Positions 56,693 through 64,000 of a stretch of 64,000 bases of DNA are shown piece by piece (positions within the stretch are counted from its first letter, which is position 1; every line of letters starts with the position of its first letter). The position numbers and the translations under genes are program-made. Origin of the DNA: Methanococcoides vulcani (GTDB lineage Archaea > Halobacteriota > Methanosarcinia > Methanosarcinales > Methanosarcinaceae); the NCBI RefSeq assembly GCF_900111645.1, contig NZ_FOHQ01000003.1, positions 1 to 64,000 of the forward strand, in the 5' to 3' direction. Below the pieces are notes generated by a model, which was not told the DNA's origin, did no database searches, and saw only the letters and a list, made by a program, of their open reading frames with translations.

Positions 56693-57952
56693 TCATCCAA
56701 CAATGGAAAGTACCATGGCACAACAGAAGATCAGAACTCCGGCACCTGCAAGAGGAAGAGTGAACCTGCGCACAACAGTGGGTATGGAGTCTCCTGTGGA
56801 GCGCTGCACCAACCAGAAATAAGGATCGCTCACATATGAAACGACCAGTGTACCGGCTGAGATCATCAGTATGAGGGGAATGGTCGGGATCGAAGCAACA
56901 ATGTCTGTACCGGCGAGAATGGTTGCTGTGATAACCGCTGTGACCACACGGGAGCCCTGGGCCGTCTGTATGAGGACTGCCAGAACAAAGGGTATCACCA
57001 CTACCGGAAAGATACCGGATATCAGGGCAAAGACCTCATCCGGGAAACTGCTTGCGGATATCACAAAACCAAGGGCACCTGCGCCGCAAAGGTCGAAGAG
57101 TATGATACCTGCATTCTTGGTCCCTTTCTCAAGTGCAATTCTGCGAGGTCCTTCACTGACGAGCAGAAGTGAAACGAACACTGAGATAACAAGGGCAATA
57201 TTCACGTCACTGATGGCTGAGAGCGGAGAGAAAAGATAACCGATCGTTATCAGGAAAACAGGCAGTGCTATGGGCAACCAGACCTTCCATCGGGGCAGGG
57301 AAAGCATAACAGGTTCTACCAGTCCTTCAAGTTCCGGAACCGGGTGTTGCTGATTCCTGCTAAGTCTTTTCGAGACAACATAACCGATACCGAGAAGGAA
57401 CAGGGAAAGAGGAACAGTTATGAGATTGATACCAAAGCTCTCCGATCCCGGAACTCCAAAAGTGGTGGCCATGCTGTAAACAACAGGTAATGGCAGGATA
57501 AGTACGAATGAAAGCACACTTCCGAAGGCTGCCATGTAGAAAAGTCTTCCACCTGAAGAATGTTCCTTCTCCATCTGTTCAATAAGAGGAAGCATCACAA
57601 CATATGCGGTGAGACAGCACATAAGTGGAATGGAAAGAAGATACCCTACCACTCCTGCAGCCATATCAGGAGTTTTAATGGTTCGTTTCACATCCTCCAC
57701 GATCTTTTCAATAAAGTGTCCGTGCCTCAGTATCTGGCCTATCACTGCTCCGCAATAGATAGGGATTCCCAGAAGGGAGAAAATACGTCCTGCACCCCCG
57801 GTGACATACTGGACCAGCCATTCGCTCATACCACTGAGTATGCCAAATATGAATGCAGCTGCTATAAGGGTCAGGAAAGGGGTGACATGGAATCTGATCG
57901 TGAGGACACTGATGAAAATAATAATAAATATAAAGATGAGCAGTGATCCCAT
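56693..57952 (-). CDS. DUF401 family membrane permease
   Basis: A 419-residue integral membrane protein with about eleven helices, the TIGR00529/DUF401 group related to gluconate-permease (GntP)-like transporters. FGILSGMSEWLVQYVTGGAG and VLIQTAQGSRVVTAVITATI are typical. Substrate unknown. Divergent from the HdrD-like gene across 59 bases. Confidence 0.85.
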   Translation of the reverse strand: MGSLLIFIFIIIFISVLTIRFHVTPFLTLIAAAFIFGILSGMSEWLVQYVTGGAGRIFSLLGIPIYCGAVIGQILRHGHFIEKIVEDVKRTIKTPDMAAGVVGYLLSIPLMCCLTAYVVMLPLIEQMEKEHSSGGRLFYMAAFGSVLSFVLILPLPVVYSMATTFGVPGSESFGINLITVPLSLFLLGIGYVVSKRLSRNQQHPVPELEGLVEPVMLSLPRWKVWLPIALPVFLITIGYLFSPLSAISDVNIALVISVFVSLLLVSEGPRRIALEKGTKNAGIILFDLCGAGALGFVISASSFPDEVFALISGIFPVVVIPFVLAVLIQTAQGSRVVTAVITATILAGTDIVASIPTIPLILMISAGTLVVSYVSDPYFWLVQRSTGDSIPTVVRRFTLPLAGAGVLIFCCAMVLSIVG

Positions 57953-58011
57953 ACAAGGCTTGATGTATCAGGAGATATATGATGCCATCGGAAGAACAAA
58001 GGAGCAATTAA

Positions 58012-59097
58012 ATGGACGAAGACCTGCTTGCTGTGGATCATTGTATCGATTGTGGAAAATGCTATGATGTCTGCCATATTGCAAAAGTGACAGACAATAA
58101 GTACACGCCAAGATCGAAGATAATGCTGCTCCAGAAGCTGATCGATGGTGACGAACTTGAGCAGGAAGAAATCAATGATGTTTACCTTTCAACCCGTTGC
58201 GGTGCCTGTGATGATGTCTGCCCCATGAACATCCCGATCACGGATATTATACAGAGAGAAAGGGAAATACTGGCAAAACAGGAAAAAGAACCTGCCAGAA
58301 CCACACAGATATGCAGGAACATTTTCGAGGCAGGAAGTCCGGGAAGGAAAGATGCTTCAGTTCGAAACTCCTGGGTCACCGATGAACTTGAGTTTGAAGA
58401 TAGCTCGGATGTAGCTTACATGGCAGGCTGCTGGATAGCATTTGCACATCAGAATATCGCCCGCTCCACCATCAGGATACTGAATGCCGGAGGCATAACA
58501 CCGAGAACCATTCCGGATGAGACGTGCTGTGGTCTTTTCCTGATAGACAACGGTCATCTTGAAGAAGCTAAGGAACACGCCAAAAAGTATGTGGAATATA
58601 TCGAATCCCTTGGAATAAAGAGGGTAATTGCTTCATGCCCGGGATGCTATACGGTCCTTAAGGAAGAATATCCGAAACTCTTCAGGGAACCGAATTTTGA
58701 AGTGATCTATTCACTTTCACTTTTCGATCAACTCATTGATGAAGGAAAACTTACCCCAAAGAAGCTGAATAAGACGGTATCTGTCAGGGATGCCTGTGCT
58801 ATCATGGAAATGTCCGACATCCCCAGGAAGATCCTTTCATCGATGGGTGTTGAGGTTCGGGAGATTTTTGACAGGAAAAGGGCTTGCTGTGGTGGTCCGG
58901 CTGGAGTGAAACCAAATTTCCCGGAGATATCATCAAAGGTTGCAATGCTTGCCATTGAACATTTAAAAGATACGCCTGATGGCACCGTATCCTACTGCCC
59001 GTTCTGTTATCATCATCTGGAAAACGTGTGCCATGAAAAAAATGAAGAGATAGATATGCAGGACATCTCACAGCTGCTTTTGGAGAGCATACTTTAA
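58012..59097 (+). CDS. HdrD/GlpC-like Fe-S oxidoreductase subunit
   Basis: A 361-residue protein. Two [4Fe-4S] ferredoxin motifs (CIDCGKCYDVCH; CGACDDVCPMNIP) occupy residues ~12-80. Two CCG domains follow: CCGLFLID with CPGCYTVL, and RACCGGPAGVKP with CPFCYHHLENVC. This is the layout of HdrD, GlpC and related heterodisulfide reductase-like electron carriers, but shorter than HdrD. GGAG precedes ATG 58012. The partner subunit is not adjacent, so its electron donor is unknown. Confidence 0.88.
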   Translation: MDEDLLAVDHCIDCGKCYDVCHIAKVTDNKYTPRSKIMLLQKLIDGDELEQEEINDVYLSTRCGACDDVCPMNIPITDIIQREREILAKQEKEPARTTQICRNIFEAGSPGRKDASVRNSWVTDELEFEDSSDVAYMAGCWIAFAHQNIARSTIRILNAGGITPRTIPDETCCGLFLIDNGHLEEAKEHAKKYVEYIESLGIKRVIASCPGCYTVLKEEYPKLFREPNFEVIYSLSLFDQLIDEGKLTPKKLNKTVSVRDACAIMEMSDIPRKILSSMGVEVREIFDRKRACCGGPAGVKPNFPEISSKVAMLAIEHLKDTPDGTVSYCPFCYHHLENVCHEKNEEIDMQDISQLLLESIL

Positions 59098-59109
59098 CTT
59101 CGAACATCA

Positions 59110-59132
59110 GGTCTGGTTCAACAGACCAGACC
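59110..59132. terminator. Bidirectional hairpin between convergent genes
   Basis: GGTCTGG (59110-59116) pairs with CCAGACC (59126-59132), loop nine bases, just after the HdrD-like stop. A short GTTCA-rich simple repeat follows to 59180 before the pyk stop. Confidence 0.5.
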
Positions 59133-59189
59133 GATTAAGTTCAAATCAATCAAATTTGGTTCAGTTCAGTTCAATTCTATTCAATTAGA

Positions 59190-60620
59190 TCACGTAAGCT
59201 CGATTATCTTCAGAAGGTTTGTGCCACCTGTGTGACCCTGGGTCAGGACTATCATGTCACCTGGGTCACCTATACCCTTCGATCTCAGGGACTCATTGGC
59301 CTTCTGTTCAATACTTTCGGATCCATCCGTCACTTTAACAGGATATACACCATAGGAATATGCCAGTTGTTCACAGGTCATATCAAGATGGCTCATAGCA
59401 ATGATCCATTCATCGGGCTTGAACCTTGAGATACGTCTTGGAGTGCCACCGGAATATGTAGGTATTACAACGTATTTTATGGGAAGCCTCTTGATCGCTT
59501 CGTGCACCTGAACTGAAACGACATCACTGATGTTCATCGTAGTCTCGTCGATGCCTTTTCTGATAAGGTCAAGACCAAAACCTGTGCTAGTACGCCACAT
59601 CTCGGTCTTCTTTGCAATATTGACCATGGTCTTTACGGTCTCTACCGGATATTTTCCAACGGCTGTCTCACCGGATAACATCACAGCATCGGTCCCATCG
59701 AGGATAGCGTTTGCCACATCGGTTGCTTCGGCACGAGTGGGTCTGATATTTTCGGTCATGGACTCAAGCATATGGGTTGCGGTTATCACCGGAATTCCGC
59801 GAAGATTTGCTTTATGGATCAGTTCCTTCTGGACGATCGGGACTTCTTCTATTGGGATCTCTACTCCAAGATCACCACGTGCAACCATCAGGCCGTCGGT
59901 CACATCCATTATGTCATCAATGTTATTCAGGGTCTGACTTCTCTCGATCTTTGCTACAAGGAAAACAGAACGACCTTTTTTAGCAGCGTGATCTCTCACC
60001 TTCTGGATATCGGTTCCCCTCACAATGAAGGATACACTGAAGCAGTTCACCCCTTCATCTAAAACAAAATCCACGATCTCAAGGTCCCTTTCTGTAACAG
60101 GATCAAGCAAGAGGTCGGTTCCGGGCAGGTTAACACCTTTATGAGAGGAAAGCAGGCCTCCAACAACGACCTCACATTCAGCTTCATTGCTGCAAACACC
60201 ATTACATCTCATCTGGATGAAGCCATCATTGAAGTAAACGTCTGAGGTCTTTGCAATACAATAGGGAAGTTTATCAAAATCCACAGGGATCAGATCACCT
60301 GATCCTACGATCTTATCAGTGGTCAGTTTAACCTTATCCCCTTTCTGCAGGTTCAGAGGCTCATCCTGAAGCTGGCCCACACGGATCTTCGGGCCCGGAA
60401 GATCTGCCATAATGGAAACAACAACATCCAGCTCCTTGCATAGCTTCTTGATCGTACGGATGACCTTGCCATGGCTTTCAAAACTGCCATGGGAGAAATT
60501 GATCCTCGCAACGTTCATCCCATTCAGTATAAGTTCACGCAAGACCTCTTCCGAAGAAGAAGCAGGTCCGATGGTGCATACTATCTTAGTCTTGTGATCC
60601 GGCAGCTTCAGGAAACTCAT
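59190..60620 (-). CDS. pyk: Pyruvate kinase
   Basis: A 476-residue pyruvate kinase of normal length. KIVCTIGPASSSEEVLREL, INFSHGSFESHGKVI, IMADLPGPKIRVGQL, VARGDLGVEIPIEEVP and ITATHMLESMTENIRPTRAE (K+/ADP and PEP sites) are all present. The C-terminal allosteric domain is complete. It makes ATP and pyruvate from PEP, likely during glycogen use, opposite to PpsA. Confidence 0.96.
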   Translation of the reverse strand: MSFLKLPDHKTKIVCTIGPASSSEEVLRELILNGMNVARINFSHGSFESHGKVIRTIKKLCKELDVVVSIMADLPGPKIRVGQLQDEPLNLQKGDKVKLTTDKIVGSGDLIPVDFDKLPYCIAKTSDVYFNDGFIQMRCNGVCSNEAECEVVVGGLLSSHKGVNLPGTDLLLDPVTERDLEIVDFVLDEGVNCFSVSFIVRGTDIQKVRDHAAKKGRSVFLVAKIERSQTLNNIDDIMDVTDGLMVARGDLGVEIPIEEVPIVQKELIHKANLRGIPVITATHMLESMTENIRPTRAEATDVANAILDGTDAVMLSGETAVGKYPVETVKTMVNIAKKTEMWRTSTGFGLDLIRKGIDETTMNISDVVSVQVHEAIKRLPIKYVVIPTYSGGTPRRISRFKPDEWIIAMSHLDMTCEQLAYSYGVYPVKVTDGSESIEQKANESLRSKGIGDPGDMIVLTQGHTGGTNLLKIIELT

Positions 60621-60690
60621 ATTTTAACTATACCTTGGCTGCCTTAAAGCATTAACTATGTACGTAGTTAAAAAAAAGAATTGAAAGATA

Positions 60691-60948
60691 TTATTCCTTT
60701 TCTTCAGATCCAGAGTGATACACAATTGAATCCCTTGCATATGTTCCACGCTTTTTAGAAGGATTGGAATCAAATAGCTCGCTCATCTCCAGAGAAAGAC
60801 CCGTGAACCTTTCATGAAGCATATTAATGTAAGCTGTCAACTCAGTGATCTGACCATCCAGGTCCATGATCTTTTCATCTTTTTCCTGTAGCTGACGCTT
60901 AAGTCCCTCGATCTGTCTCTGAATTTCCTTGAATGGATCATTTTCCAT
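60691..60948 (-). CDS. Short coiled-coil protein
   Basis: An 85-residue protein. Residues ~5-60 are a heptad-like coiled coil (IQRQIEGLKRQLQEKDEKIM), followed by a basic, disordered tail. ATG 60948 follows GAGGTG nine bases upstream. Function unknown. Confidence 0.65.
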   Translation of the reverse strand: MENDPFKEIQRQIEGLKRQLQEKDEKIMDLDGQITELTAYINMLHERFTGLSLEMSELFDSNPSKKRGTYARDSIVYHSGSEEKE

Positions 60949-61077
60949 AAATAGCACCTCTTAAGAGATCATGAACAATAAATGATAGAAATTTGATGTA
61001 TCTTTAATGCCAACTTAATGGATAAAGCTTATTGTTTGTTATAATGTTTGACGGTTTCAAAAACCAATATTAAAAAT

Positions 61078-61281
61078 GGTTCTCTTTAACATCGAGTGGG
61101 TAATTTTAACGTCCTGCAAGCAAATATTCACAATTGTAGATCATCTCCCTGCACAATCCTTTAATTGTGATGTGGTATTTTTGCTCATTCGATTGCGATT
61201 TGCATTAGTTCTTTGAATTCCATGACGCTTGAAAGGTAGATGTAAATAAATTTAGTTACCCACTCGATGTTGAGGAGATCC
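61078..61281. mobile_element. MITE-like element with 16-bp perfect terminal inverted repeats
   Basis: AACATCGAGTGGGTAA at 61088-61103 and its exact complement at 61256-61271 flank about 150 bp without coding capacity. Similarity extends outward (GGTTCTCTTT versus GGATCTCCTC reversed) to about 26 bp. Direct flanks TTAAAAAT and TTAAAAAA could be a decayed 8-bp target duplication. No transposase is present. A non-autonomous insertion is the best reading. Outside it 60958-61352 holds no gene. Confidence 0.6.
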
Positions 61282-61352
61282 TTAAAAAATAATACCAAAC
61301 AATGATCTCAAAAAGAATATCAAAGATCAGTATCAGATCTTACAATAAAGGT

Positions 61353-61775
61353 TTACAATATTTCTTCAAGAGAACTTCTTTTTGCACGTACTTCAACAGG
61401 CCGGTCTTCAAGCCTGAAATGATTGATGGCCTTTTTGCCCTGTTTTTTTCTTGTATAACGCAATTCTCCTCCGTAGAGCAGAAAATCATTCAGCACATCT
61501 TCGAACTGGATGCGTTCTGTGTGTGATAGTTCTATTACACTTATTCCATCAAGCAACCAGTTGTATACTTTAAGAAGAAAGACCTCACGCACACGTTTAA
61601 GCTTGTCAGGATCATAATTGCATGGTGCAGTGAGGTAGATGGTCCTTTTAAGTTCAGGTGACCAGCCTGCGATCTTTTCTTCCATTTCAATAAATTGTAT
61701 GGGTATCTCTTCCCCTTCTTCAGGTCTTGGCCGGTATCTTGCAAGGTGGCGGTTATCAGTTTTCAGATTCACCAC
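61353..61775 (-). CDS. Conserved-looking hypothetical protein
   Basis: A 140-residue soluble, charged protein (HLARYRPRPEEGEEIPIQFI; KVYNWLLDGISVIELSHTER; KAINHFRLEDRPVEVRAKRS). Its GTG start overlaps the rhomboid gene stop, so it is co-translated with the protease. I do not recognise the family. Confidence 0.65.
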   Translation of the reverse strand: MVNLKTDNRHLARYRPRPEEGEEIPIQFIEMEEKIAGWSPELKRTIYLTAPCNYDPDKLKRVREVFLLKVYNWLLDGISVIELSHTERIQFEDVLNDFLLYGGELRYTRKKQGKKAINHFRLEDRPVEVRAKRSSLEEIL

Positions 61776-62704
61776 CTTCGAGGATCATACTCTGCTCTTC
61801 TGCGTTGTTTTCTGGTATTCCTGATCCGAATTCCCATGTAAAGTCCTACCAGAACACCACTGAGGTGTGCAGTATGGGCGATCATGTCAGGAGCTCCTAT
61901 TAACGCAAAGTCAAGCAGTACAAAGAGCAAGAGCGCATATTTGATCTTCATAGGTATGAAGTAGACATATACCTGCATATCAGGGGCTAATATAGTAAGT
62001 GTCGCGAAAACTCCCATGATAGCACCGCTGGCTCCGACCATAGGGTAGCTGACACTGCTTGTCAGGGCATATCCAAGGGCTGCTACAACTCCTGAGATGA
62101 AGTAAACATACAGGAACATGTCCTTTCCGATGCGTCTTTCCAGTTCTCTTCCGAAGAAGAACAATACCAGCATGTTAAATAATATATGCCCGAAACTGGC
62201 ATGCAGGAACATGTGAGTTATCAAGGTCCAGGGCTTTAAGAATATCGTGTTCGGGACAAGCTGGAAGAAATCCACATAGCCTGGTATCAGCTCAAGGAAG
62301 AATGAAATGATGCAGATGAATATAATGGCCATTGACGGACTTGTCGATATTGATGACCTTGTCCTGTGAACTGCACCTGTAGCTGCTCCTTTTGCAGCAG
62401 TTCTGGCTGCATCCTTCATCATATTCTTTATAACGTCATCCATTTCCGGTCCGTATGCCTGACCTCCGGTGTTGCTTCTGTTATAGTTCCCTGACGTCCC
62501 TGAAGAATATCCTGCATTGCGATCAAGGCCCTCGCAGGCATGTCTTTCAGGAAGTCGGTGGTCTGAGCAAAACGTTTTGCCACAATGACGACAGGTAAAC
62601 ATCATAAGTTCCTGTTTGCCACATATCCAGCATTTATTATCCAAAGTATCCTCCCGATCACAAATAATATTATCCGGATCTAATAAGTCAATATCTGCTA
62701 TCAA
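61769..62704 (-). CDS. Rhomboid protease with N-terminal AN1 zinc finger
   Basis: A 311-residue protein. Residues ~24-58 form an AN1-type zinc finger (CWICGKQELMMFTCRHCGKT; FCSDHRLPERHAC). A Ser/Gly-rich linker follows, then six transmembrane helices (~125-295). The rhomboid catalytic Ser is in VGASGAIMGVFATL and the His in HTAHLSGVLVGLYMG. An intramembrane serine protease with a cytosolic zinc finger that may recruit substrates. Start TTG 62704 is the only one upstream of the zinc finger and is uncertain. Confidence 0.88.
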   Translation of the reverse strand: MIADIDLLDPDNIICDREDTLDNKCWICGKQELMMFTCRHCGKTFCSDHRLPERHACEGLDRNAGYSSGTSGNYNRSNTGGQAYGPEMDDVIKNMMKDAARTAAKGAATGAVHRTRSSISTSPSMAIIFICIISFFLELIPGYVDFFQLVPNTIFLKPWTLITHMFLHASFGHILFNMLVLFFFGRELERRIGKDMFLYVYFISGVVAALGYALTSSVSYPMVGASGAIMGVFATLTILAPDMQVYVYFIPMKIKYALLLFVLLDFALIGAPDMIAHTAHLSGVLVGLYMGIRIRNTRKQRRRAEYDPRRW

Positions 62705-62866
62705 ATAAAATGATTTCTAATGGTGCTCATCCCGACACCACTCGTTATTTTATACAGTAATGGTGATTTTTAAAATTTGCTGGATACTCCTCTTGCTTTT
62801 AGTTTTTGTAACACTGTAAACTCACAAAAGAATTATCTAGTATAATCATGATAAATCCCGGATACG

Positions 62867-62876
62867 TTTATATATG
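62867..62876 (+). promoter_or_regulatory. cdh operon TATA box and leader
   Basis: TTTATATATG places transcription start near 62895, giving a leader of about 118 nt to the cdhA ATG. The cdh operon of Methanosarcina also has a long leader with regulatory effect; no clear hairpin was seen here. A second TATA-like TCTATATACCC is at about 62960. The rest of 62705-63012 has no gene. Confidence 0.45.
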
Positions 62877-63012
62877 AGATGCGCATACTACATTCCACAT
62901 TCAAAAGACTGTGCATCAGTTATTACGTTTTATTCAATTCGTAACACCGCGGGAAAATTGTCTATATACCCGTCTAACTACTAAATGTTCAATCCAGGAG
63001 GAGAGAAAACAT

Positions 63013-64000
63013 ATGAGTGAGCTAACTACAGGTAGTTTTTCTATCGGCGACCTTGAAAATGTTCAGATTACTATCAATAACATTGTAGGTGCTATTGATA
63101 AACAGATGGAAAAAAGCGATGAGGAAATGGGTCCTACACCTAAGCCAGGTGTCTCTTCATTGAGGGATTGGGATCATACTATCTTTGAAAGATACAACCC
63201 GATCTATACTCCAATGTGTGACCAGTGTTGTTATTGTACCTTCGGTCCTTGTGATCTGAGTGGAAACAAGGAAGGTGCCTGTGGTATCAATCTGGAAGCC
63301 CATAATGCACGTGAGTTCATGCTTCGTGTCATGACAGGTGCAGCAGCACACTCCGGACATGGAAGACACCTTCTTCATCATATGATCGACCTGTACGGAA
63401 AAGATTATCCCCTAGATGTCGGACCTACTAATATTATAGCTCCGAACGTTCAGGCTGTTACAGGTATCAAACCAGAAACACTTGGCGATCTTGATATTGT
63501 ACTGAACTATGTGGAAGAACAGCTTACACAATTGCTTGCAGCAGTTCACGCAGGTCAGGAAGGGGCAGCTATTGACTTTGAGTCAAAGGCAATGCACGGT
63601 GGTATGATCGACCACGTAGGTATGGAAGTTTCCGACATTGTCCAGATCTCGTGTCTTGGATTCCCTAAATCTGATGCAAACCCACCACTTGCAGACATAG
63701 GGATGGGTTGCATAGATCCATCCAAGCCAAATCTCATTGTTATCGGTCACAATGTAGCAGCTGTTACCGATATTATTGATTACATGGAAGACAACGATCT
63801 TTCCGATAAGATCGAGCTTGGTGGTCTGTGCTGTACTGCACTTGACATGACCCGTTACAAGATGGACGGTTCAGCAGAGGATCAGGTTCCTAAGGCCAAG
63901 ATCATAGGATCCCTTGCAAAAGAGCTTAAGATGATCAGATCAGGTGCTCCTGATGTTATCGTTGTTGATGAGCAGTGCATCCGTGCAGATGTTCTTCCGG
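63013..64000 (+). CDS. cdhA: CO dehydrogenase/acetyl-CoA synthase alpha subunit, N-terminal part
   Basis: The first 329 residues of CdhA; the gene runs off the right edge. It belongs to the ACDS complex that interconverts acetyl-CoA with CO, a methyl group and Co[18 protein letters not shown] carries the B/D-cluster cysteines, [17 protein letters not shown] the proton-relay His region, and [14 protein letters not shown] and [11 protein letters not shown] later cluster ligands. AGGAGGAGAG precedes ATG 63013. Confidence 0.96.
   Translation, partial: MSELTTGSFSIGDLENVQITINNIVGAIDKQMEKSDEEMGPTPKPGVSSLRDWDHTIFERYNPIYTPMCDQCCYCTFGPCDLSGNKEGACGINLEAHNAREFMLRVMTGAAAHSGHGRHLLHHMIDLYGKDYPLDVGPTNIIAPNVQAVTGIKPETLGDLDIVLNYVEEQLTQLLAAVHAGQEGAAIDFESKAMHGGMIDHVGMEVSDIVQISCLGFPKSDANPPLADIGMGCIDPSKPNLIVIGHNVAAVTDIIDYMEDNDLSDKIELGGLCCTALDMTRYKMDGSAEDQVPKAKIIGSLAKELKMIRSGAPDVIVVDEQCIRADVLP

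Overview
The window reads as chromosome of a methylotrophic/aceticlastic methanogen of the Methanosarcinaceae, most likely a Methanococcoides- or Methanolobus-type organism. The support is a Cdh CO dehydrogenase alpha subunit at the right edge, an OtaABC glycine betaine importer, SepCysS, archaeal RibC/RibH/RibL, TATA-box promoters, CBS-fused metabolic enzymes and NosD/PKD surface proteins. None of about 53 intact genes ends in TAG (by my reading roughly 29 TGA and 24 TAA), and two secreted-protein genes carry in-frame TAG. This is what one expects where UAG is a sense codon for pyrrolysine.

Layout. 0-8 kb is an accessory region: a membrane ClpP-like protease running off the left edge, an orphan cas1 ending beside a tRNA-like 3' half, a giant NosD/PKD surface protein with one in-frame amber codon, and a cas1 C-terminal relic. 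8-18 kb is housekeeping: a tandem DUF3221 protein, PEP synthase, a SepCysS-MetY-MetX sulfur operon, a candidate three-hairpin ncRNA and a polymer-forming membrane protein. 17.6-23.2 kb holds a molybdate/tungstate ABC operon with a 10-bp palindromic operator, a Cache-type histidine kinase and an HTH-CBS regulator. 23.2-26.4 kb is a relic mobile island: three ribbon-helix-helix genes around iterated operators, a phage head-like zinc-motif protein, broken ORFs and a secreted protein with two in-frame TAGs.

26.4-28 kb has an aminotransferase and riboflavin synthase. 28-38.6 kb is a seven-gene glycogen operon: GT3 glycogen synthase, GalT-like, GT4, a degenerate GH57, a catalytic GH57, GH15 and a debranching enzyme. 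A P-type ATPase with a frameshift and no clear start follows. 41.7-51.2 kb has otaCBA, a CaCA exchanger, ribH, an aminotransferase, ribL, a DUF1638 protein and an SSS symporter with its small accessory protein. 51.4-55.4 kb is a second decaying region: relics of a phosphoesterase, a CGGC protein and cas1, a frameshifted MIP18 protein, and a near copy of the 24.1-kb orphan gene. 55.4-64 kb holds two small membrane proteins, a macrodomain protein, a DUF401 permease, an HdrD-like Fe-S protein, pyruvate kinase, a MITE-like element, an AN1-rhomboid protease and cdhA.

Functionally, PEP synthase and pyruvate kinase set gluconeogenic and glycolytic flux around the glycogen store. SepCysS, MetY and MetX link sulfide to Cys-tRNA and homocysteine. 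Three flavin genes (ribC, ribH, ribL) are dispersed through 20 kb. All calls come from reading the sequence; no database search was run.
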